A stretch of DNA of 47,363 nt, taken from contig QFQW01000024.1 in NCBI GenBank assembly GCA_003248755.1, forward strand, positions 1-47,363, in the 5' to 3' direction. Made by a program: the position numbers and the translations under genes. Below, in pieces: positions 7,609 to 15,020 of this stretch (positions within the stretch are counted from its first letter, which is position 1; every line of letters begins with the position of its first letter). The DNA is from Chryseobacterium sp. Lineage in GTDB: Bacteria > Bacteroidota > Bacteroidia > Flavobacteriales > Weeksellaceae. The notes below the pieces were generated by a model. It made no database searches. It was given only the letters and a program-made list of their open reading frames with translations, and was not told the origin of the DNA.

Positions 7609-9090
7609 TTATTTAGTATTGTTTTTAACTTTAAGAAAACGAATGAATATCAATCCTAAAGCAAAGAAAATACTCATTGAAAGTGCTGCAAATCGCATAT
7701 TGTTGTAGTGTTCAATCAATGTTGCAAAGATGAATGTTCCAAGAATAATCGCCAATTTTTCTAATACATCATAGAAGCTGAAATACGTTGTATTGTCCAT
7801 AGAATCTGTTGGAAGCAATTTGGAATAAGTTGACCTAGACATTGCCTGCAAACCTCCCATTACCAAGCCAATAACACCTGCAACACCATAGAATTGGTAT
7901 TCAACATTCGGATTTTCTTTATTAAGGTAATAAGCTGCAAGACAAGCACCAATCCACATCGCTACAGTAATGCTGATGACATTTTTGTTTCCGATTTTCT
8001 TTGATAACCAAGAGAAAAATAATGCACCGACAATCGCTTCAATTTGTATTAATAACAATGTCATTATCAATTTGTCCTGAGCCATATTGATTTCGCTCTT
8101 TCCAAATAATGTCGCCATCAGGAAAATCGTCTGCATCCCAACACTGTAAAAGAAAAAGCTGGTAAGGAAATATTTAAGATTTCTGTCTCCGAAAAGATGA
8201 TTTCCAACTTTGAATAATTCCTTGAAACTTTGTTTTACAATATCAATATAGAAACTGATGTTATCTTTGAAAACCTCAACAAATCCACCTTGTTCAGCGT
8301 GGCTTTTGAAGATATTTTTATAATTAAGTAAAACCAAATCTTTTGGCAATTGTTCTTTAACTTGGCCAAATTGTGGCAAATGTTTGAATGTATATTGTGA
8401 AAATCCAAACCACCAGGCTCCTGTCAACAAGAAGCTAACTCTGGTATAAATTGCTGCCTGCTTAGGTGTTTCTGCACAAACCTGAATCAAAACAAGACAA
8501 ATCACCACCAAAATCACAGAACCGATATAACCGTAAACATAACCTTTTGCAGATAATGCATCTTGTTTGTCAGGCGTTGCAATGTCCGGTAAAAAGGAAT
8601 TATAAAACACCAAACTTCCCCAGAAACCGACACTCGCCGTAACACTGAATAATAATCCCAGCCAAACAGTTCCCATTCCTGTGAACATTGCCAATCCCAT
8701 ACAAGACGTTGCTCCCAGATAACAGAAAAATTGAAGGAAGGATTTCTTATTTCCAATCGTATCTGCCAAAGAAGATAAAATCGGCGATAATAAAACCACG
8801 ATAACGAAGGAAAGCGTTAATGAATAACCATAAACCGCATCCGGCTGGTATTCTTTTCCGAATATTTTAATCAGATTTCTTACAGGAACTTTTATCCATT
8901 GCCCCGTTTCCTTCACGTATTCATCTTTTTCATAAGCCGTTGTTAGAATCGAGTAATATATTGGAAAAATTGTTGAAGTAATCACCAATGAATAAACCGA
9001 ATTAGCCCAGTCATACAACGCCCAAGCACGCATTATTTTCGGATTATTTTTTATTGAGTTTTCTGTGGTTGTTTTTTCTATTTCAGACAT
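7609..9090 (-). CDS. UMF1/Atg22-type MFS transporter
   Basis: A 493-residue major-facilitator protein with about twelve hydrophobic helices. The opening IMRAWALYDWANSVYSLVI is typical of the UMF1 (Atg22-like) family, which has a conserved YDWANS near helix 1. A soluble loop with several charged helices follows helix 6. Yeast Atg22 exports amino acids from the vacuole; bacterial substrates are not established. It is the first gene of a two-gene unit with the esterase. Confidence 0.88.
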   Translation of the reverse strand: MSEIEKTTTENSIKNNPKIMRAWALYDWANSVYSLVITSTIFPIYYSILTTAYEKDEYVKETGQWIKVPVRNLIKIFGKEYQPDAVYGYSLTLSFVIVVLLSPILSSLADTIGNKKSFLQFFCYLGATSCMGLAMFTGMGTVWLGLLFSVTASVGFWGSLVFYNSFLPDIATPDKQDALSAKGYVYGYIGSVILVVICLVLIQVCAETPKQAAIYTRVSFLLTGAWWFGFSQYTFKHLPQFGQVKEQLPKDLVLLNYKNIFKSHAEQGGFVEVFKDNISFYIDIVKQSFKELFKVGNHLFGDRNLKYFLTSFFFYSVGMQTIFLMATLFGKSEINMAQDKLIMTLLLIQIEAIVGALFFSWLSKKIGNKNVISITVAMWIGACLAAYYLNKENPNVEYQFYGVAGVIGLVMGGLQAMSRSTYSKLLPTDSMDNTTYFSFYDVLEKLAIILGTFIFATLIEHYNNMRFAALSMSIFFALGLIFIRFLKVKNNTK

Positions 9091-9121
9091 TGGAAATATA
9101 TTATATTAGACAAAAATAAAA

Positions 9122-9166
9122 AAACCATCAAGAAGTTGATGAAAAAATCAATTATTCTTAATGGTT
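9122..9166 (-). terminator. Imperfect hairpin after the thiolase gene
   Basis: An inverted repeat opens with AAACCAT and closes with ATGGTTT, with interrupted pairing of about 19 bases per arm. It lies just beyond the thiolase stop codon at 9189 and is followed by a T-run on the minus strand. Confidence 0.6.
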
Positions 9167-9188
9167 TGTTATTATCAAAGTAAGAATA

Positions 9189-10370
9189 TTACTGTAGATT
9201 CTCGATGACAATCGCTGTTGCGCCACCGCCACCGTTGCAAATAGCAGCTGCACCATATTTTCCGTCATTCTGTTTCAGAACATTTATCAACGTTACGATA
9301 ATTCTAGAACCGGAACTTCCCAGCGGATGTCCAAGAGACACTGCGCCACCGTTCACATTCACTTTAGAATCGTCTAAACCTAAGATTTTGTTATTAGCCA
9401 AACCAACCACAGAAAACGCTTCATTAAACTCGAAGAAATCAATATCATCTTTTGTAAGATTAGCTTTTTGCAAAGCAATTGGTAAAGCTTTTGAAGGTGC
9501 CGTTGTGAATCTTTCTGGCTCTATAGCTGCATCAGCGTAAGAAATGATTTTAGCTAATGGCTTCAAACCTAATTCTTCCACTTTTTCTTTGGACATCAGA
9601 ATCAAAGCAGACGCACCGTCATTCAGCGTTGATGCGTTAGCTGCAGTTACTGTTCCGTTTTCTTTTTGAAAAACAGTCGGCAAAGTTGGAATTTTATCAA
9701 ATTTAACAGCCTTATATTCTTCATCTTCTGAGAAAACAATTGGTTCTCCTTTTCTTTGAGGAATCGAAACCGGCACAACCTCATCTTTGAATTTCCCTGC
9801 TTCCCAGGCTGCAGCCGACCTTTTGTAAGACTGGATTGCAAAAGCATCCTGCTCTTCTCGTGTGATATTATTTTCTTTTGCACACAATTCCGCACAAACG
9901 CCCATATGAACTTTGTTGTAAACATCGGTTAAACCGTCTTTCAGTAGTCCATCCAGCATTTTAATGTCACCTAATTTCACGCCGTTTCTACCTTCTAAAT
10001 AATGAGGTACACTTGACATATTTTCCATTCCACCGGCAACGATAACATCTACATCGCCAGCTTTAATCGCCTGAGCCGCCATTGTTACAGCCTTCATTCC
10101 GGAAGCACAAACTTTATTGATGGTTGTAGAAGGTGTATGATTGGATAATCCTGCACCTAAAGCGACTTGTCTTGCCGGAGCTTGTCCTAAATTCGCCTGA
10201 AGAACATTACCCATATAAATTTCCTCAACCAAACTTGGGTCAAGATTGATTTTGTCTAAAGCTCCTTTTACCGCAGCAACACCCAATTGTGTCGCAGGAA
10301 CGCCGGACAGGCTTCCCATAAAACTTCCCATTGGTGTTCTGACTGCTGATACAATGAATACTTCTTTCAT
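9189..10370 (-). CDS. Acetyl-CoA C-acetyltransferase (biosynthetic-type thiolase)
   Basis: The enzyme condenses two acetyl-CoA into acetoacetyl-CoA, or cleaves the reverse. Its 393 residues match the family length. The catalytic residues are nucleophile Cys88 in NKVCASGMKA, His348 in LGHPLG and Cys378 in AAICNGGGGA, almost the same numbering as the Zoogloea enzyme. The NEAF motif is present. It could feed the mevalonate pathway (a mevalonate kinase lies 2.5 kb away) or act in fatty-acid or amino-acid breakdown; the sequence does not decide. It appears monocistronic, with its own terminator and a dispersed repeat 31 bases before its start. Confidence 0.95.
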   Translation of the reverse strand: MKEVFIVSAVRTPMGSFMGSLSGVPATQLGVAAVKGALDKINLDPSLVEEIYMGNVLQANLGQAPARQVALGAGLSNHTPSTTINKVCASGMKAVTMAAQAIKAGDVDVIVAGGMENMSSVPHYLEGRNGVKLGDIKMLDGLLKDGLTDVYNKVHMGVCAELCAKENNITREEQDAFAIQSYKRSAAAWEAGKFKDEVVPVSIPQRKGEPIVFSEDEEYKAVKFDKIPTLPTVFQKENGTVTAANASTLNDGASALILMSKEKVEELGLKPLAKIISYADAAIEPERFTTAPSKALPIALQKANLTKDDIDFFEFNEAFSVVGLANNKILGLDDSKVNVNGGAVSLGHPLGSSGSRIIVTLINVLKQNDGKYGAAAICNGGGGATAIVIENLQ

Positions 10371-10401
10371 AATATTTTTAATTTTTATTGTATATTATTT
10401 T

Positions 10402-10506
10402 TTTAAACACAAAGTACACAAAGATTTTTCACTAAGTTCACAAACTTCATTAATTTTTAAATTAATTGTGCTCCTTGTGCAAATCCTTGTTTCTTAGTGG
10501 TTGAAT
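10402..10506 (+). repeat. Dispersed CAAAG-type intergenic repeat, copy A
   Basis: It begins TTTTAAACACAAAGTACACA followed by AAGATTTTTCAC, sharing with copies B, C and D the pattern TTTTAA-x-G/CAAAG-x-GCAAAGATTTTT. The far end carries a similar unit in inverted orientation (CCACTAAGAAACAAGGATTT on the minus strand). The gene-proximal end faces the thiolase start 31 bases away. The far end overlaps the coding end of the membrane-protein gene at 10462. Confidence 0.7.
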
Positions 10507-10887
10507 TTTATTATTTCTTGATGCGATTAAAATTAGAGTAACTCCTAAAAATTCTATGAACCATCCCCACGATAATTTCACGATTCCGGCAAATGCTGAC
10601 TGCCAGGATTTGAATGGTAAAAAACTGAAATAATCCAAAGATTTTAACTTAACGGCAACGATTGTGAAAACAAAAAGCAATATCATTAAAAATGCTATTA
10701 TTCTCACCAATTTAGTTTTGTTAATTAATATGAAAACAAGCGTCAATAAAGAAAATCCCCAAACTGCAATCGAAAGCGTATGGTCCACCTTCCAATAGTT
10801 CCAGTTTCCCACAATTGGAATATGAACCAATGGCAAAAAACTGCCTGCCACAACCAAAAACAAACCGATTAACTGTAAATTTTTCAT
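10462..10887 (-). CDS. Small membrane protein, four helices, function unknown
   Basis: I do not recognise this 141-residue protein. I start it at ATG 10887 (MKNLQLIGLFLVVAG) because the 13 residues further upstream lack a good start. It has four hydrophobic stretches, near residues 5-25, 38-56, 60-80 and 103-124, with a Trp-rich loop (FKSWQSAFAGIVKLSWGW) before the last. The final residues (about 128-141, QPLRNKDLHKEHN) are encoded inside a dispersed intergenic repeat. The original C-terminus was therefore probably replaced or extended by repeat insertion. It lies between the beta-barrel gene and the thiolase gene, with no clear operon link. Confidence 0.65.
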   Translation of the reverse strand: MKNLQLIGLFLVVAGSFLPLVHIPIVGNWNYWKVDHTLSIAVWGFSLLTLVFILINKTKLVRIIAFLMILLFVFTIVAVKLKSLDYFSFLPFKSWQSAFAGIVKLSWGWFIEFLGVTLILIASRNNKIQPLRNKDLHKEHN

Positions 10888-10994
10888 TCTTAATTCTTGT
10901 TTGCCAATGTAAATAAAAAAAAACACACCTACAAAAGATGTGTTTCGATAATAAGAAAATAGTGTATAAGAATGTTCTATGAAAAATTTATAGT

Positions 10995-12077
10995 TTAAAA
11001 ATCGATATTGGCAATCTCAATTCCGATTTGGATTCCGTTTTTGTTTGGTAAGTTGGCTTTGCTATTAAAAATCGGTGTGAAATCTTTTTTGATGAATAAA
11101 TTAACACCTCCATAACCCAAACTGAATTTCCCACCGAATAAGAAAGCATTCACGCCGTCATCCAAAGTATAATCATACTTTTTGAACTTGTCGTTTTCAT
11201 TATGATATTTCACTTTTACGATGCTTCTCGTATTGATTCCTGCATAAGCTCCCAATCCAACTTTCCACATTTTTTTTCGGACATCAAGATATTGTTTTCC
11301 GTCATATTCTGTATATTTTGGATTCAGATATAATTGAAATTCAATTGGTAAGGTCAAGTAAACATTTCTCAATTTTGAACGTTTTAAATTTCCTTCCTGA
11401 AAATTTTCAAGAAATAATTGTGAGTTATCCTGAACAAAAACCTGCGGACGTTTTGGCATATAAGTATCGGTTCTGTATGCCAAACCATATCTCAAAACCC
11501 AAGGACTCGTGAAGCTTCCCAACTGCTTATCTTTTCTGAACTGTACCTCAACACTGTGCGAGTTTCCGATTCTCATCTCAGAATCATTTTCAAACGGATT
11601 GAAACTGCCTTTGTCCTTTGTAAGATTTGCGAAAGCATAACCTATACTGACAGCGCTTGTATTGACATATTCTTTTGGTGACCTGTCTCTCTTTTTAATT
11701 TTAATTGATAAACCAGAGGTTCCAAAAACCATCACATTTTTATTTTTCAAAGTGTCTGGTTTTGTATTATAAACCGAATTGGTAACAGCAGTTTTTGTGA
11801 TATCTTCCAATTGCTGACGCTCATTTTCAATTTTATCATTAATAATAGCTTCATATTTTTTAGAAACTGCCTCTTTCTGAGCAATCTGTTCTGATTTGGT
11901 TATTTTTCCGGAAGAAAATGCTTCATCGATTTTATCCGTTTCCACTTTCATATTCGCTTTCTCTGTCGATACGATTGAATTGACTTTCTCGGTATAAGAT
12001 TTCATCTGATTATCAAGCGTAGTCTGTGCTGTAGCAAAGCTGGAAAGCATTGCCAGAAGTAAAATTTTAAATTTCAT
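10995..12077 (-). CDS. Putative outer-membrane beta-barrel protein of the sigma-factor operon
   Basis: A 360-residue exported protein that I cannot assign to a named family. It has a signal peptide (MKFKILLLAMLSSFATAQ). Residues 20-100 are charged and helical and may be a coiled coil. Residues 115-360 are alternating polar and aromatic strands typical of an outer-membrane barrel, including GLGAYAGINTRS and FLFGGKFSLGYGGVNLFIKK, and the protein ends in phenylalanine (NIDF) as barrels do. It starts seven bases after the stop codon of the putative anti-sigma gene, so it is probably the third gene of the sigma/anti-sigma operon and may be its output or sensor. Confidence 0.75.
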   Translation of the reverse strand: MKFKILLLAMLSSFATAQTTLDNQMKSYTEKVNSIVSTEKANMKVETDKIDEAFSSGKITKSEQIAQKEAVSKKYEAIINDKIENERQQLEDITKTAVTNSVYNTKPDTLKNKNVMVFGTSGLSIKIKKRDRSPKEYVNTSAVSIGYAFANLTKDKGSFNPFENDSEMRIGNSHSVEVQFRKDKQLGSFTSPWVLRYGLAYRTDTYMPKRPQVFVQDNSQLFLENFQEGNLKRSKLRNVYLTLPIEFQLYLNPKYTEYDGKQYLDVRKKMWKVGLGAYAGINTRSIVKVKYHNENDKFKKYDYTLDDGVNAFLFGGKFSLGYGGVNLFIKKDFTPIFNSKANLPNKNGIQIGIEIANIDF

Positions 12078-12084
12078 AGTTTAA

Positions 12085-12762
12085 TTATTTAGTAATTGTA
12101 GAATCTTTATCGTAGAGTGTAATTCCGAAGAGTTTGATACGTTTTGGATTTGGGAAATCAGGCTCACTTTTGATTTTCGGCGTGTTGATTCCCATTGCGG
12201 ATTTTGGTGTTTCTGTTTTGGCCTTGTCTATTTCAACTCCGAAAAGTAAATCAGATGAAGACACGTATTTTACTTTTTCTTTTGGTTTTTGAATATCAGT
12301 TTGAGCCAATTGTTCTTCCGGTTTAGAAACAATCTGAGGTTCTTCTTTTTTTATAATGTTATCTTTTTCAGGAATTTGATTTGAAATTGATTGTTCTTTA
12401 TTAACTGATTGATTATCATTAACATACTCAAAAGCTAATTTCTCATTTTCCGTTTCAGAATTCTTATTAGGAATCGATTTTCGAATTTCATCTGTATTTT
12501 CAGAATGCTGGCGTACACTTGAAATTTGGTCAGTTCGAAATTCAAATTCTGGGCTTTCTTTCACTTTATTTCTAATATCAGTCATCCAAGAAATTGCACC
12601 GAAATTCACAATTAGAATAATCACCGCAACAAATCTCCACCAAATCACTTTCGGTTTCTTTTCTTTTGCAGGACTTTGGTCGAGTTTTTCTTCCAATCTG
12701 TCCCAAAGACTGTCGGAAACCTTCATTTCCTGTTGTTCGTATTTAGATTTCAGATTCTGCAT
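12085..12762 (-). CDS. Putative single-pass anti-sigma factor
   Basis: A 225-residue protein with a short cytoplasmic N-terminus (MKVSDSLWDRLEEKLDQ), one transmembrane helix at about 39-60 (VIWWRFVAVIILIVNFGAIS) and a long, low-complexity, Lys/Glu/Asn/Ser-rich periplasmic part. That layout, and a position overlapping the end of an ECF sigma gene by 20 bases, matches membrane anti-sigma factors, which hold the sigma factor until an envelope signal arrives. No zinc anti-sigma motif (HxxxCxxC) is visible, so the assignment rests on context and topology. Confidence 0.7.
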   Translation of the reverse strand: MQNLKSKYEQQEMKVSDSLWDRLEEKLDQSPAKEKKPKVIWWRFVAVIILIVNFGAISWMTDIRNKVKESPEFEFRTDQISSVRQHSENTDEIRKSIPNKNSETENEKLAFEYVNDNQSVNKEQSISNQIPEKDNIIKKEEPQIVSKPEEQLAQTDIQKPKEKVKYVSSSDLLFGVEIDKAKTETPKSAMGINTPKIKSEPDFPNPKRIKLFGITLYDKDSTITK

Positions 12763-13303
12763 TTTGTCTGGTGTTTTGTTGTTGATTAAAATAATCCTGA
12801 AGCCATTTCTTTGCTTTGCTAAGTTGACTTTTGCTTGTTCCTTCGGAGATATTCAGGATTTCCGCAATCTCCTGATGTTTCTTTTCCTCAAAAACCGAAA
12901 GATTGAAAACCAGTTTATACCCAATCGGCATTTCTTTGAAAATTACTTCTAAATCTATATCCTGAGAAAATTCTGAAACATCTTCCGTCTGTTCTGCAAT
13001 CGCATCTGTAAATTCGGTTTCCACATACAGAATATGTTTGTTTTTTCTAATGAAACTAATGGCGTCATTCACCACAATTTTTCTAAGCCAGAAAGGAAAT
13101 GATTCATAATTCTTACAATCTTCAATTTTCGTAAACGCTTTATAAAAAGCATTCATCAAAACATCTTCTGCATCATCCCGATTATTGATATAGGAATTTG
13201 CAACAGCCAACATTTTTCCTGAAAACATTTCGAACAAACTCTTTTGAGCCAGCCGGTCATTTTTCTTTGCTTTGGAAAAGATATGTTGTAAATCTCGTTT
13301 CAT
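12743..13303 (-). CDS. ECF-type RNA polymerase sigma factor
   Basis: A 186-residue group-4 (ECF) sigma-70 factor. Region 2 is seen at about 25-75 (ANSYINNRDDAEDVLMNAFYKAF, then FPFWLRKIVVNDAISFIRK). Region 4 is at about 120-172, with a helix-turn-helix HQEIAEILNISEGTSKSQLS followed by KAKKWL. It would direct RNA polymerase to a small envelope-stress or regulatory regulon. It is first in the sigma, anti-sigma, barrel operon and overlaps the next gene by 20 bases, which suggests coupled translation. ATG is at 13303. Confidence 0.93.
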   Translation of the reverse strand: MKRDLQHIFSKAKKNDRLAQKSLFEMFSGKMLAVANSYINNRDDAEDVLMNAFYKAFTKIEDCKNYESFPFWLRKIVVNDAISFIRKNKHILYVETEFTDAIAEQTEDVSEFSQDIDLEVIFKEMPIGYKLVFNLSVFEEKKHQEIAEILNISEGTSKSQLSKAKKWLQDYFNQQQNTRQNAESEI

Positions 13304-13417
13304 TTTCTCTTTCTGACTATAAGACGGTAAAAATCGGAAATGGTTGCCTGAATACTCAAAATTAATTAAAATAAATTCTTAAACAATTGACTATCAATAA
13401 ATAAATTTTAAATAACA

Positions 13418-13486
13418 TCTCGCAGATTTAGCAAATTTCGCAGATTACACACAATAAAATCAACTCAATCTGTCAAATCTGCGAGA
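13418..13486. repeat. Inverted repeat with TCTCGCAGATTT arms
   Basis: Perfect 12-base arms (TCTCGCAGATTT at 13418-13429 and AAATCTGCGAGA at 13475-13486) enclose a 45-base loop with a further TTTCGCAGATTA copy. A partial relative (CAATCTGCGAGAG) occurs at 28708-28720. The gap 13304-13853 has no gene; after about 110 featureless AT-rich bases it is filled by this element, repeat E4 and repeat B. Confidence 0.75.
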
Positions 13487-13500
13487 AACAAATTTTAATT

Positions 13501-13650
13501 TGGGCAATCCCCTCGCCTTTTCAAATCCCACAGCTCGGGTCGGGCTATACGATACAATCTTTTTTGTGGAAGACGTTTTCCCAATTTGATACAACATTTC
13601 GAAGCCACAAAAAAGGATTTCCACTACTATCCCTATTGCAGCTTCGCAAG
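13501..13650. repeat. Long-hairpin intergenic repeat, copy E4
   Basis: This is the most diverged member of a four-copy family. One side reads CGGGCTATACGATACAATC then TTTTTTGTGG. The other reads CCACAAAAAAGGATTTCCAC then TACTATCCC. Compare the CCCGCTATTCGCTATATC and ACCGCTACTATCGGGG ends of copy E1. The two sides pair through the A/T-tract. It lies between divergent sigma-factor and prfB genes. The minus-strand reading frame through it is not a convincing gene. Confidence 0.65.
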
Positions 13651-13695
13651 AAATAAAGTTTAGCCAATCATAACACGCAACATCATAATATTGTA

Positions 13696-13784
13696 AAAAA
13701 GATTCTTTGCTGAGCAAAGCGCCTTTGTGAACCTAAAATATTTTCAATTAGATAAAAAAAATCTTCGTGACCTTTGTGTTAAAA
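13696..13784 (-). repeat. Dispersed CAAAG-type intergenic repeat, copy B
   Basis: On the minus strand it starts TTTTAACACAAAGGTCACGA followed by AGATTTTTTTT. It continues with an AAAATATTTTAGG segment, then CACAAAGGCGCTTTGCTCAGC. It has the same parts in the same order as copies C and D. The TTTTAA end faces prfB, 69 bases before its GTG. Confidence 0.7.
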
Positions 13785-13828
13785 TTTTTGAATTAAACAG
13801 GAATCATCAGTATTCATTATTTTCTCCT

Positions 13829-13836
13829 TATTTTTG
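13829..13836 (+). promoter_or_regulatory. prfB promoter -7 box
   Basis: TATTTTTG matches TAnnTTTG and lies 17 bases before the GTG at 13854. I see no TTG at the right spacing. Confidence 0.5.
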
Positions 13837-13853
13837 CAAAAATTAAAACAAAC

Positions 13854-14966
13854 GTGGTAAACGCAGACCAAATAAAAGACATACAATCCAGAATAGAAGA
13901 CCTCCATAAGTTTCTCGGCATCGAGAAAAAGAAAATCGAGATTGCTAACGATGACGAGAAAACAGCCGCTCCCGAATTCTGGGAAAAGCCAAAAGAAGCT
14001 GAAGTTTTCCTAAAACAACTTCGTTCCAAGAAAAAATGGGTAGAAAGTTATGAGGAAATCCATTCCCAGTTTGAGGATTTGCAGGTTCTTTTAGAATTTG
14101 CAAAAGAAGACCCGGATTCTGAAAAAGAACTCGACGAATCTTTCCCCGAATTAGTAGAAAAAGTAGAGAATCTGGAATTCAAAAATATGTTGTCTAATGA
14201 AGGTGATGAATTATCTGCCGTTCTTCAAATCACAGCCGGTGCCGGCGGAACAGAATCCTGTGACTGGGCCAGTATGCTGATGCGGATGTACACGATGTGG
14301 GCAGATAAGCAAGGTTACAAAATCCGTGAACTGAATTTCCAGGAAGGTGATGTTGCCGGAGTTAAGACTGTAACCCTGGAAATCGAAGGCGAGTTTGCTT
14401 TCGGTTATCTGAAAGGAGAAAATGGTGTTCACAGATTGGTAAGAATTTCGCCGTTTGACAGCAATGCCAAACGACATACGAGTTTCGTTTCTGTTTATGT
14501 ATATCCTTTGGTGGATGACACAATTGAAATCAACATTAATCCTGCTGATATCAGTTTCGAAACGATGCGTTCTTCCGGAGCTGGTGGACAAAACGTAAAT
14601 AAGGTTGAAACCGCCGTTCGACTTCGTCACGCACCAACTGGAATTATTATTGAAAACTCAGAATCACGTTCTCAACTTCAGAATAAAGAAAAAGCAATGC
14701 AACTTTTACGTTCCAGACTTTATGAAATCGAATTGGAAGAACGAATGAAAGCCAGAAACGAAATCGAAGCGGGAAAAATGAAAATCGAATGGGGTTCACA
14801 AATCCGAAATTACGTGATGCATCCTTATAAATTGGTAAAAGATGTCCGTTCCGGATATGAAACTTCTGATGTGGACGGCGTAATGAATGGTAACCTGACA
14901 CCTTTCCTTAAAGCTTATCTGATGAATGAAGGACAAGCCGGAAGTGATGAGTTGGATGATTTGTAG
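13854..14966 (+). CDS. prfB: Peptide chain release factor 2
   Basis: RF2 ends translation at UGA and UAA. The reading frame is 370 residues and starts at GTG 13854. No ATG exists in frame before codon 112, and MVNADQIKDIQSRIEDL aligns with other RF2 N-termini. The RF2 anticodon-like tripeptide SPF is at 199-201 and the peptidyl-transferase GGQ motif at 244-246 (SGAGGQNVNK). The frame runs straight through the place (about codons 20-25, KFLGIEKK) where many bacteria have an in-frame UGA and programmed +1 frameshift, so that autoregulation is absent. It converges on the E2 gene with a shared terminator. Confidence 0.97.
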   Translation: MVNADQIKDIQSRIEDLHKFLGIEKKKIEIANDDEKTAAPEFWEKPKEAEVFLKQLRSKKKWVESYEEIHSQFEDLQVLLEFAKEDPDSEKELDESFPELVEKVENLEFKNMLSNEGDELSAVLQITAGAGGTESCDWASMLMRMYTMWADKQGYKIRELNFQEGDVAGVKTVTLEIEGEFAFGYLKGENGVHRLVRISPFDSNAKRHTSFVSVYVYPLVDDTIEININPADISFETMRSSGAGGQNVNKVETAVRLRHAPTGIIIENSESRSQLQNKEKAMQLLRSRLYEIELEERMKARNEIEAGKMKIEWGSQIRNYVMHPYKLVKDVRSGYETSDVDGVMNGNLTPFLKAYLMNEGQAGSDELDDL

Positions 14967-14990
14967 AAAAATGTAATATTTTAAAATAAA

Positions 14991-15016
14991 AAAGCCTCAG
15001 AATTTTCTGAGGCTTT
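14991..15016. terminator. Bidirectional terminator between prfB and the E2 gene
   Basis: A perfect 10-bp stem AAAGCCTCAG / CTGAGGCTTT closes an AATTTT loop, with A-rich sequence before and T-rich sequence after it. It can serve prfB on the plus strand and the E2 gene on the minus strand, although the E2 stop at 15021 is only five bases from the stem. Confidence 0.85.
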
Positions 15017-15020
15017 GATT

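Noticed and set aside
10402..10506. CRISPR-like array from repeated CAAAG units
   Set aside because: Units are short, imperfect and unevenly spaced, with no spacers or cas genes. They belong to a dispersed repeat.
10888..10926. 13-residue extension of the small membrane protein
   Set aside because: A-rich run with no plausible start; MKNLQL begins a normal first membrane helix.
13460..13717. Minus-strand reading frame of 85 codons in the sigma/prfB gap
   Set aside because: It lies wholly in repeat sequence (TCTCGCAGATTT element and E4), with no recognisable domain or promoter.
13900..13950. Programmed +1 frameshift in prfB
   Set aside because: Checked for an in-frame TGA near codon 25; there is none and the frame is continuous.
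14211..14630. 139-codon minus-strand frame inside prfB
   Set aside because: Shadow of prfB; the prfB strand carries SPF and GGQ motifs.
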